This document shows, piece after piece, positions 57,487 through 64,000 of a stretch of DNA of 64,000 nt. The position numbers were made by a program, and so were the translations under genes. The notes under the pieces were generated by a model. It saw nothing but the letters and a program-made list of their open reading frames with translations. It did not search any database and had not been told where the DNA came from. The stretch's first letter is position 1; the number at the start of each line of letters is the position of its first letter. Source of the DNA: SIG607 sp045601805 (GTDB taxonomy: Bacteria > Bacillota > Clostridia > Oscillospirales > Acutalibacteraceae); contig JAZSAJ010000059.1 of assembly GCA_045601805.1 (NCBI GenBank), forward strand, positions 1-64,000. The letters run 5' to 3'.

Positions 57487-58680
57487 TTAACCCTTGTTTT
57501 TATTGTTTTTATGCAGCATTACGCTGGCTCGTTTTATACTGTTTTTGCCGAATTTTTTGTTTATTTCGTCCATTTCATTTTCTATTTCATTTTGCTTTTC
57601 GGCATCACTTTCGCTAAACAAATTTTGTTGCACATAACCGCAATCTTTTTTTAAGTTTATTGCCCTTATTCCAACACTTCTTAAAGGCAAAACCTTGTTA
57701 TTTTTAAACAGTTCCATTCCTGCTTTGGCTATTATTAGCCCTACATTTGTTGGGGTGTCTAATTTTTGCGAAAACTCTTTACTAATTAAATCGGGTGTTC
57801 GGGTTATTAACTGAATACCCGTGGCATAAAGTTCTTTTTTCCTAAGTTCCTCCGATATTTCTTCGCTGTAACTTAAAAGGGCGTTCCACACATCGGTTTC
57901 GGTTTTTAAATCGTACTTCCCTGTTTCGCTTTTGCCAATACTTTTGGGAAGCGGTGCCGTCGTTTCGCTTACAAGCGGTGTTGTGTCAAGCCCGTTTGCG
58001 CAAAGGTATAACTGTTCGCCGTTTTTACCAAAAGCGCGCCTTAGGGTTTCTTTTGGGCAATCGGCAATATCGCCAATTTTATAAATTCCAAGTTCGTTAA
58101 GCCGTTTTGCTGTGTTTTTGCCCACAAAAAGCATGTCGCCAACGGGCAGCGGCCACACAACCTCTTTAAAATTTTCTTTGGTTATTTCGCTTACGGCATC
58201 GGGCTTTTTTAAATCTGACCCAAGTTTTGCAAACACCTTGTTAAAACTAACGCCAACCGACACCGTTATACCAAGTTCTTCCTTTATTTCTTTGCGTATT
58301 CTTTCGGCTATTTGTTTGCCGTTTCCAAACAAAAAGGAACTGTGGGTTACATCCAACCAACATTCATCAATTCCAAACGGCTCTACAATATCGGTATACC
58401 TATAATAAATTTCTTTTGCCAAGCGCGAAAATTCTTGGTACTTTTCGTAAATTGGCGGAAGTATGCAAAGTTCGGGGCATTTGTTTTTTGCCTGCCAAAC
58501 GGGCTCTGCCGTTTTTACACCGTATTTTTTTGCAATTTCGTTTTTAGCAAGTATTATACCGTGCCTGTTTTCTTTGCTTCCTGCAACCGCAACCGGAAAA
58601 TCTATTAGCGTTTGGTTATAAAGAAGACTTACCGACGCAAAAAAATTGTTAAGGTCACAATGCAATATTACCCTATCCAT
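57487..58680 (-). CDS. dinB: DNA polymerase IV (Y-family translesion polymerase)
   Basis: A 397-residue translesion polymerase. The catalytic carboxylates are in LHCDLNNFFASVSLL and GIDECWLDVT; the little-finger domain follows about residue 240, and there is a C-terminal region with QQNLFSESDAEKQ, which contains a QxxLF-type beta-clamp-binding motif. ATG 58680 is eight bases after AGGAGG. It is transcribed from a perfect consensus promoter whose spacer holds a TTACG-type dyad shared with the XRE/ImmA locus, so damage-responsive control by that repressor is likely (inference). Confidence 0.94.
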   Translation of the reverse strand: MDRVILHCDLNNFFASVSLLYNQTLIDFPVAVAGSKENRHGIILAKNEIAKKYGVKTAEPVWQAKNKCPELCILPPIYEKYQEFSRLAKEIYYRYTDIVEPFGIDECWLDVTHSSFLFGNGKQIAERIRKEIKEELGITVSVGVSFNKVFAKLGSDLKKPDAVSEITKENFKEVVWPLPVGDMLFVGKNTAKRLNELGIYKIGDIADCPKETLRRAFGKNGEQLYLCANGLDTTPLVSETTAPLPKSIGKSETGKYDLKTETDVWNALLSYSEEISEELRKKELYATGIQLITRTPDLISKEFSQKLDTPTNVGLIIAKAGMELFKNNKVLPLRSVGIRAINLKKDCGYVQQNLFSESDAEKQNEIENEMDEINKKFGKNSIKRASVMLHKNNKNKG

Positions 58681-58711
58681 TCGGCAAACCTCCTTTTTTG
58701 TGACTACCCTT

Positions 58712-58763
58712 ATTATATTGCGGTTTTTCGTAATTGTCAATAACTAATTACGAATTTCCGTAA
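58712..58763 (-). promoter_or_regulatory. dinB promoter with two TTACG-N6-CGTAA operators
   Basis: Minus strand TTGACA (58740-58735), 17-nt spacer, TATAAT (58717-58712). Dyad 1, TTACG-N6-CGCAA on the minus strand, fills the spacer (58718-58733). Dyad 2, perfect TTACG-N6-CGTAA, is at 58748-58763, upstream of the -35. The same layout recurs at 61538-61590. Confidence 0.75.
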
Positions 58764-58798
58764 AAATAAAAATTTCCCCTTACAGGAGATGACAAATT

Positions 58799-60709
58799 AT
58801 GTTTATTAGCGACAAAGTAAGAAACGAAACCACCGCTTATGCCAAAGATGAGTTAACCCGTTATCTTACCAAAATGGCAGGGCTTCACAATTTAGTCAGA
58901 ATTGACCTTATGCTAATTGATGAAAACGAAGACAACACTTTCGCCGATGACCGTTATATCATTGATATAACTGATGGTAAAGGTTTTATTAAAGGCAGCA
59001 ACAGCCGAAGCATTCTTTTGGGTATTTATGCTTACCTAAAACACTTGGGCTGCCGTTTTTTACGCCCCGGCGAAAACGGTGAAATTGTGCCAAAAAGCGA
59101 CCTTAAAGGCAAATGTAAAATTGACCAAAAAGCATTTTACCCCCACCGTATTGAAGAACTTGAAGGCGCAGTAAACGATGATATTATTATTGAATATTTA
59201 AAATGGTTCCCAAAAGCCGGCTTTAATGCATACTTTATTCAGTATGTTACTCCGCACATTTTCTTAAAGCGTTGGCATTACCACGAACTTAACCCATATA
59301 AAACACCGGAACCGCTTTCCTGGGAAGAAGCTTGTGAAGAAACAAGCCGAATTGAAGCGTTTACCAAAAAAATTGGTATGCAACTTTTTACTCTTGGACA
59401 CGGATTTATGTTCTTGCCATTTGGTATGGACTATGGCCCCGAATGGACCAACAAATTAAGCGAAGAAGCACAGCCCCACGTTGCTTTAATAAACGGTGAA
59501 CGCAAAGTTCGCGGCGGCAATATTGCCTACACCAACCTTTGTTACACAGACCCTGTTGTAAGGAAAAAAACATGTGACTGGTTTGTTTCTTACCTTAAAG
59601 AAAAGCCCTACATTGACGGGGTTGTTATTGTCTTGGCAGACGGTATAAACAACGACTGCGAATGTGAAAATTGCTTAAAATCAACCGTTTCGGATATTTA
59701 TGTTGATTTAGTTAATGACATTGACGAAGCATTAACCAATGAGGGAATTAATACACTTTTAATGCCTTGCACTTATGTTGCTACACGTTGGGCACCGCTT
59801 AAGGCAAAATTCAAAAACCCCAAGCGTTTTGTAATGCTTTCTCCTGTTAGTTCTAACCTTAAAACAGGTTATACATTTGATAAATTCCAGGGTGAAATGC
59901 TTAAAAACGAAAGAAACAAATTTGTTCCCACTCCTAATTTCGCGGCAAGTATGAAGTTTGTTGAAGACTGGCGCAATGCTACAGGCATAAATGATTTTAT
60001 TTTTAATGACTACCATTTATATTCCGACCATTATTTTGACATTGCAAGTTATATGCAAGCCGCAAAAACACTGGCAAACGACGTTAAAAAACTTCACGCT
60101 TTGGGAATGAAAGGTATTATGAACTGCAAAACCCAGCGTTCTTTCTTCCCCACTGGTTTACCAATTTACGCTTGCGGTCAACTGCTTGTTAACCCCGAAC
60201 TTGATTACGAAGATATTAAAAACGAATATTTCAGCGCCGCTTTCGGCGGTTTTGCAAAGGAAACCGAAGAATACTTAACAAAATTGGGCGAAATTGTTAA
60301 CTATGAAAGCATAACAATTAAAACCGATGTGGCTGCCACAGGCGGCGCAACGGCTGTTAAAGGCAGCGTTTGGGCTTGGAGAAATAATCCAGAAATGGCA
60401 AAACTGTTTGCACAGGCACCAAGCGTGATTGACGCATTTATGGAAAAAGCAAATAAATATTTAGAAACCGAAGAAAACGCAACAGTTAAAAGGTCTTTTG
60501 AACTTTTATATTACCACGGTGAAATTATTAAACGTTTGGCGCGTGCGCTGTATGAGGGTGCTATGGGTAACCGCGAAGAATGTGACACCGCAGTAGAAGA
60601 ACTTCGCGATTATATTATGAAAAACGAAGACGAATATTTGCTTGAATTTGATGCTTATCTTTTCGTAAGACGCTTTATTAACGAAATTGTTTTTAAACCC
60701 GGTACTTAA
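58799..60709 (+). CDS. DUF4838 family protein (glycoside-hydrolase-like)
   Basis: A 636-residue protein. The N-terminal block GKGFIKGSNSRSILLGIYAYLKHLGCRFLRPGENGEIVPK is the beta/alpha domain that precedes the catalytic barrel in alpha-glucuronidase and GH20-like enzymes. The barrel region (about 110-420) includes VVIVLADGINNDCECENCL, the DUF4838 signature. No signal peptide is seen, so it acts on imported oligosaccharides if it is a hydrolase. ATG 58799 follows AGGAGATGAC. It is divergent from dinB, and whether the shared region controls it too is unclear. Confidence 0.82.
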   Translation: MFISDKVRNETTAYAKDELTRYLTKMAGLHNLVRIDLMLIDENEDNTFADDRYIIDITDGKGFIKGSNSRSILLGIYAYLKHLGCRFLRPGENGEIVPKSDLKGKCKIDQKAFYPHRIEELEGAVNDDIIIEYLKWFPKAGFNAYFIQYVTPHIFLKRWHYHELNPYKTPEPLSWEEACEETSRIEAFTKKIGMQLFTLGHGFMFLPFGMDYGPEWTNKLSEEAQPHVALINGERKVRGGNIAYTNLCYTDPVVRKKTCDWFVSYLKEKPYIDGVVIVLADGINNDCECENCLKSTVSDIYVDLVNDIDEALTNEGINTLLMPCTYVATRWAPLKAKFKNPKRFVMLSPVSSNLKTGYTFDKFQGEMLKNERNKFVPTPNFAASMKFVEDWRNATGINDFIFNDYHLYSDHYFDIASYMQAAKTLANDVKKLHALGMKGIMNCKTQRSFFPTGLPIYACGQLLVNPELDYEDIKNEYFSAAFGGFAKETEEYLTKLGEIVNYESITIKTDVAATGGATAVKGSVWAWRNNPEMAKLFAQAPSVIDAFMEKANKYLETEENATVKRSFELLYYHGEIIKRLARALYEGAMGNREECDTAVEELRDYIMKNEDEYLLEFDAYLFVRRFINEIVFKPGT

Positions 60710-60712
60710 GAA

Positions 60713-60741
60713 AAATCCCCGAGAACTTCTCGGGGAATTTT
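60713..60741. terminator. Bidirectional terminator
   Basis: ATCCCCGAGAA/TTCTCGGGGA stem, T-run on the + strand and A-run on the left. Confidence 0.85.
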
Positions 60742-61068
60742 TTATGTAGCTATAGTTATATGTTCCAATGCTTTAATATGAAGCCGTTCAATTTGTCGTT
60801 TGCTGTAATTTAAAATATTAGCCGTTTCTTCAAGCGTTTTGCCAAGCAGGTATTTTTGGGCAAGAATTTCACTTTCAATTTCACTGCTCATATTCATAAT
60901 TCCCTGTTCAATGCTGTCGCGCACCGTTCGTGCTTTATGTATTTCCCTTTTATACACATCACTGTTTTCGGCATTTATTAAACTTTGTTCTTTTAGACGG
61001 TTTATTTTTGCCTGTAGCACAAGGTATCGGCTTAAATAGTCGCGCTTTTCTTCGCATAAAGTACTCAA
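60742..61068 (-). CDS. Phage-like sigma-70 region-4/ArpU-type regulator
   Basis: A 108-residue protein. A coiled-coil-like N-terminal part (RYLVLQAKINRLKEQSL) precedes a helix-turn-helix at the C-terminus: LLGKTLEETANILNYSKRQIERLHIKAL, the sigma-70 region 4 pattern of DUF1492/ArpU-type proteins in Firmicute prophages. It may activate a promoter not present here. Overlaps the zinc-ribbon gene by 4 nt (ATGA), and both are controlled by the TTACG-box promoter at 61538-61566. Confidence 0.75.
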   Translation of the reverse strand: MSTLCEEKRDYLSRYLVLQAKINRLKEQSLINAENSDVYKREIHKARTVRDSIEQGIMNMSSEIESEILAQKYLLGKTLEETANILNYSKRQIERLHIKALEHITIAT

Positions 61069-61439
61069 ATTGCGCCAACTCCTTTTAAAGCAAAATACTG
61101 ACCGTAACTTAAACGGTTCCCCGTTCTTTTGTTGTAATCTGCCACTTCGTTAATTGACATTACTAAATGGTCGGTTCTTCTTTTTTCCTTTCTTTCTTGT
61201 TCTTTTTGGAGTAACCTTTCCCCGTGCTTTTGACAGGAAACCGAACAATATTTTCTTCCCGGCAGTTTTAACGGCATTCCGCAATAGGAACAATATTCTC
61301 CCCTTTTTTCAAAAAAGTCGGTACTGTTACAAAACGGACACAGTAAAAACCTTTCATATCCCCCGTTTTTTCCCCCTTGCCACTGGTTATAAACCCTGGC
61401 GTAAAAAAATTCTTTTCGGCAATTTGTGCAATAATACAA
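61065..61439 (-). CDS. Zinc-ribbon protein (phage-like)
   Basis: A 124-residue protein with three Cys pairs: YYCTNCRKEFF, LCPFCNS and YCSYCGMPLKLPGRKYCSVSCQKHG, suited to two or three zinc ribbons. The C-terminus NEVADYNKRTGNRLSYGQYFALKG is a basic helix. Related proteins lie in clostridial prophages beside small HTH genes. Start TTG 61439 follows ACGGAGGA at seven bases. Role unknown; probably DNA or RNA binding. Confidence 0.7.
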   Translation of the reverse strand: MYYCTNCRKEFFYARVYNQWQGGKNGGYERFLLCPFCNSTDFFEKRGEYCSYCGMPLKLPGRKYCSVSCQKHGERLLQKEQERKEKRRTDHLVMSINEVADYNKRTGNRLSYGQYFALKGVGAI

Positions 61440-61463
61440 TTTTATTCCTCCGTTTTAAAATTC

Positions 61464-61590
61464 TTGACATTTACGGGAAAATATGATATTCTGTAATTGC
61501 GGGGCGAACAATTACGCTTTTCCGTAATGCAATTACTATTATATTGTGCAATTTCGTAATTGTCAAGTATTTTATTACGGTTTTTCGTAA
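61464..61590. promoter_or_regulatory. Face-to-face promoters with four TTACG-type sites, controlling xre-immA and the phage-like pair
   Basis: Rightward promoter: TTGACA (61464-61469), 17 nt, TATTCT (61487-61492), with half-site TTACG at 61471. Leftward promoter: minus strand TTGACA (61566-61561), 17 nt, TATAAT (61543-61538), with TTACG-N6-CACAA filling the spacer (61544-61559). Perfect dyads TTACG-N6-CGTAA lie at 61512-61527, between both -10 boxes, and at 61575-61590. In each promoter TTACG begins one base after TTGACA, as at dinB. Confidence 0.75.
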
Positions 61591-61613
61591 TTTTAAAGAA
61601 ATGGGGATAAAAA

Positions 61614-61943
61614 TTGGAAGAATTATATGAAAGAATTGAAAATTTATGTCGTAAATCAAGGGTTACTGTAACCGATGTGTGCCGTGACTGCGCTATACCA
61701 AGGGCAACTTTATCTGATTTTAAAAACGGCAGGGTTAAATCACTTTCGGCGTCTGTCCTTTTTAAAATTGCAGAATATTTTTCGGTTAGCGTTGATTATT
61801 TAATGAACGGCAAACAAAAAACTGCGGAAGAAGAACTTAAATTTGCCCTTTTTGGCGGTGACGGTGAAGTGACCGATGAAATGTGGAACGAAGTTAAAAG
61901 ATACGCTATGTATATTAAGGAAAGGCAAAATGCAAACAGATAA
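61614..61943 (+). CDS. XRE-family repressor (ImmR/DdrO-like)
   Basis: A 109-residue repressor. The N-terminal helix-turn-helix is VTVTDVCRDCAIPRATLSDFKNGRVKSLSASVLFKIAEYF (about residues 17-60). The C-terminal segment LKFALFGGDGEVTDEMWNEVKRYAMYIKERQ is shared by repressors paired with ImmA-type proteases, which cleave there to relieve repression. TTG start at 61614 with ATGGGGAT seven bases upstream. It overlaps immA by 14 nt. Predicted to bind the TTACG-N6-CGTAA dyads in its own leader and at dinB. Confidence 0.87.
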   Translation: MEELYERIENLCRKSRVTVTDVCRDCAIPRATLSDFKNGRVKSLSASVLFKIAEYFSVSVDYLMNGKQKTAEEELKFALFGGDGEVTDEMWNEVKRYAMYIKERQNANR

Positions 61944-62361
61944 ACTTTATGAACTTGCCGAAGAAAACGGCATTACGGTTGAAGGGCACCCTTTGCCCCA
62001 AACACAAGCGGTAACCGTTAAACTTGGCGAAAATTATTTTGTTGCCATTGATACTGCCGTTCTTTGTTCGCCTTCGGGTGAGCGCGTTTGTTTGGCGCAC
62101 GAACTTGGCCATTGCCAAACGGCTTCTTTATATTCACAAAACGATGATAAGAATATAAGGGGCAAAAACGAAAGACGGGCAGAAATTTGGGCAATTAAAA
62201 AACTTGTTCCTTTTAAGGAACTTACCGATGTTATAATTAAAACAGGAAACGATGATTTGGTTTCTTTAAGCGAACACTTTAGTGTTACACCCGAATTTAT
62301 GTATAAAGCATTGCTTTATTACCAGGAAAAAAGAGGAAACAATATAAAAACACCCAAGTGA
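61930..62361 (+). CDS. ImmA/IrrE-family metallopeptidase
   Basis: A 143-residue zinc protease. The active site is CLAHELGHCQTASLY (HELGH at residues 57-61) with the third ligand Glu in NERRAEIWAIKKLVP (about 85); this helix is the family's second signature. In ICEBs1 ImmA and Deinococcus IrrE such proteins cut the partner XRE repressor after DNA damage. ATG 61930 follows AAGGAAAGG and overlaps the repressor gene, so the pair is co-translated. The longer frame from 61876 is not needed. Confidence 0.9.
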   Translation: MQTDKLYELAEENGITVEGHPLPQTQAVTVKLGENYFVAIDTAVLCSPSGERVCLAHELGHCQTASLYSQNDDKNIRGKNERRAEIWAIKKLVPFKELTDVIIKTGNDDLVSLSEHFSVTPEFMYKALLYYQEKRGNNIKTPK

Positions 62362-62383
62362 ATACTTGGGTGTTTGCTTTTTT
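62347..62383. terminator. Bidirectional terminator between immA and ddl
   Basis: AAACACCCAAGT/ACTTGGGTGTTT with loop GAAT, then TGCTTTTTTAT. Confidence 0.88.
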
Positions 62384-63572
62384 ATACTTTCGCGCCCTTA
62401 CTTCCCTTTGCGCCTTTTAAATTAACGCTTGCAAGTATGTTTGTATCTATTGTAAAGGTTAATTCTTTTCTTGCGCGGTCGCGCTTAAATGCAAGTGATA
62501 TCATTTTATCAAGCAGTTCGGTATAAGGTGTACCGCTGGCTTCCCACAAATAAAATGCCAAGGAGCCCGGTATTGTGTTAATTTCGTTTGCGTAAACGGT
62601 GTTTGTGTCTTTATCTATCATAAAGTCTATTCTAACAACACCGCTGCAACCAAGCGCTTTAAAAATGTCACAAGCAAAATTTCTTATATATTGGCTTTCT
62701 TCTTCGGTTAAATCGGCAGGAACTTTTCGTGAAAGCGAAGCCATACCTTTACTGCCACCCGTTTTGCTTTTCCCGCCGCCTAAATATTTATCTTCGTAAG
62801 AAAGAATTTCATCGTTCATAAAGGGTTCTTCGCAAACCGAAGCAAAACATTCTTCGCTGTCACCCAAAACCGAACAGTTAATTTCGCGAAGCGAGGTTAT
62901 TGCCTTTTCAACCAAAATTTTATCGGCAAAAGAAAACGCAAGGTTTAATGCATCGTAAAGTTCTTCTTTTGTATTTACCTTGCTAATGCCAACGCTTGAG
63001 CCAAGGTTTACGGGTTTAACAATAAGGGGAAGCCCCACATTTTCTATACAGTTTTTGCAAACTTCTTCACCGTTTAATGCAAATTCCCTTGCGTAAAAGG
63101 TGTAACAGTCTAAAACTGCCAAGCCCTGTCTTTTAAGTACATCTTTAAACACAACTTTATCCATACCAACGGCACTCGCCAAAACATCGCAACCAACATA
63201 AGGTAGCCCCAAAAATTCAAAATAACCTTGAATTGAGCCGTCTTCACAGTTTGTGCCGTGAACAACGGGGAAAGCAACATCAATTGCTACGCGCTTTTTA
63301 GAAAACACACCGCCGCTTGTCATATAAACGGTGCCGCCTATTGACTCAAAATTTACCTTATTAGACGATTTTAAAAGCGCGGGAATGTCTTTATAATTTG
63401 CAATATCTAAAAGTTTTTCGCCACTATACATTTCGCCGTTTTTGGCAACATAAACGGGAATTACTTGGTACTTTTCCCTGTTTACGCTGTTCATTGCCTG
63501 CACTGCCGAAATAATTGACACTTCGTGTTCAACACTGCGGCAACCAAAGAAAAATGCAACTGTTGTTTTCAT
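62382..63572 (-). CDS. ddl: D-alanine--D-alanine ligase
   Basis: A 396-residue ATP-grasp ligase making D-Ala-D-Ala for peptidoglycan. The N-terminal FFGCRSVEHEVSIISA holds the active-site Glu; VKPVNLGSSVGISKV and NEINTIPGS (metal ligands) are conserved. The residue after the GSSVG loop region and the omega-loop EDKYLGGGKSKTGGSKGMAS are longer than in compact Ddl, as in other clostridia. ATG 63572 follows AAGGTG; the GTG at 63581 is inside that site. It is 10 bp downstream of murF. Confidence 0.93.
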   Translation of the reverse strand: MKTTVAFFFGCRSVEHEVSIISAVQAMNSVNREKYQVIPVYVAKNGEMYSGEKLLDIANYKDIPALLKSSNKVNFESIGGTVYMTSGGVFSKKRVAIDVAFPVVHGTNCEDGSIQGYFEFLGLPYVGCDVLASAVGMDKVVFKDVLKRQGLAVLDCYTFYAREFALNGEEVCKNCIENVGLPLIVKPVNLGSSVGISKVNTKEELYDALNLAFSFADKILVEKAITSLREINCSVLGDSEECFASVCEEPFMNDEILSYEDKYLGGGKSKTGGSKGMASLSRKVPADLTEEESQYIRNFACDIFKALGCSGVVRIDFMIDKDTNTVYANEINTIPGSLAFYLWEASGTPYTELLDKMISLAFKRDRARKELTFTIDTNILASVNLKGAKGSKGAKV

Positions 63573-63582
63573 AAATATCACC

Positions 63583-64000
63583 TTAATTCAAATAGTTATC
63601 GGGTAAATCGTTTTCAAAAAGAATAACGGTATCTTTATTGCACATTGGCGCAAAAATTTCACTGGCATGTGCAAAAGATTTCGCAATATATAAATTTTCC
63701 ATATTAAAATTGGTGGTTTTAAGTCCTTCAACCAGCGGTTTACTGCGGTTTTCACCAACAAAAATTACAATATCGGCACACTTTGCCGCCTGTGCCCCCA
63801 AATTAAAATTGCACTCGTATTCCTTTTCGCCAAGTTCAACAAGGCCGGGGGTTACAATAATGCGCTTTTTACCGCTAAAACGGCTAAGCACATTACACGC
63901 TTCAATACTGCCAACGGGGTTAGCGTTATAAGCGTCGTCAATAAGTGTTGCGCCGTTTATATATTTTTTAAGTTCTAAACGGTGTTCTACCGGTGCTATA
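63583..64000 (-). CDS. murF: UDP-MurNAc-tripeptide--D-Ala-D-Ala ligase, C-terminal part (5' end outside window)
   Basis: About 139 residues of the C-terminal domain are visible. ATLIDDAYNANPVGS is the hallmark of Mur ligases of the MurF type, followed by RIIVTPGLVELGEKEYECN and DIVIFVGENRSKPL. MurF adds the D-Ala-D-Ala made by Ddl to UDP-MurNAc-tripeptide, so the murF-ddl order is a functional pair. The start lies beyond the right edge. Confidence 0.9.
   Translation of the reverse strand, partial: IAPVEHRLELKKYINGATLIDDAYNANPVGSIEACNVLSRFSGKKRIIVTPGLVELGEKEYECNFNLGAQAAKCADIVIFVGENRSKPLVEGLKTTNFNMENLYIAKSFAHASEIFAPMCNKDTVILFENDLPDNYLN

Noticed and set aside
61876..61929. Longer ImmA with 18 extra residues
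   Set aside because: Those codons lie within the repressor gene in another frame and no ribosome site precedes them.

Overview
The window reads as a chromosomal stretch of an anaerobic, AT-rich, Gram-positive member of the Clostridia (gut Oscillospirales/Ruminococcaceae-like; inferred from gene content only). Supporting signs are a single-chain pyruvate:ferredoxin oxidoreductase, an NfnAB-type bifurcating pair, an IspH-ribosomal protein S1 fusion, a GlgC/GlgD/GlgA glycogen operon, MtaB, strong AGGAGG-type ribosome sites, frequent TTG/GTG starts, and many consensus sigma-A promoters with 17-nt spacers.

Layout. 1-4.8 kb: an isomerase-kinase-aldolase sugar operon with a divergent PocR-AraC regulator. 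4.9-8.7 kb: an accessory cassette between two ~250-bp direct repeats, the right one abutting the 3' end of guaA; it holds a frameshifted DnaB-like ATPase, a nucleoside hydrolase, a ribokinase-AraC fusion and the severed tail of an amidohydrolase. 8.7-17.4 kb: guaA (ATP-PPase half only), M14 peptidase, esterase, tRNA-Arg(CCG), a hairpin array with a four-helix-bundle protein and a Cys-rich partner, a GH16-like protein, GNAT, NfnAB and uracil-DNA glycosylase. 17.5-27.4 kb: PFOR, a lipoprotein, Nnr, a membrane protein, a PqqD-like/ABC exporter pair, an HPr-like protein and MtaB. 27.4-33.1 kb: FAD oxidoreductase, second PocR-AraC regulator, TAXI-TRAP transporter. 33.1-44.8 kb: orphan TrpB, a SufC/SufB-like pair, Na/Pi symporter, GlyRS, two small proteins, UppP and the glycogen operon. 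45-55.7 kb: an acyltransferase bracketed by duplicated terminators, then a seven-gene operon ending in IspH-S1, then UvrA. 55.8-64 kb: an orphan hairpin array, a DUF4886 protein, DinB, a DUF4838 protein, a phage-like two-gene unit, an XRE repressor with ImmA/IrrE-type protease, Ddl and the end of MurF.

The most interesting system is at 57.5-62.4 kb. The XRE/ImmA pair, the divergent phage-like pair and the translesion polymerase gene dinB share a dyad TTACG-N6-CGTAA. In all three promoters a TTACG half-site begins one base after the -35 hexamer. This looks like a small DNA-damage regulon run by a protease-controlled XRE repressor, analogous in logic to ImmR/ImmA or DdrO/IrrE. Other leads are the ribokinase-AraC fusion coupled to a nucleoside hydrolase, the guaA-linked repeats with a candidate small RNA, two spacer-punctuated hairpin arrays, and an orphan RRE-exporter pair. 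All calls are from reading the sequence; no database search was possible.
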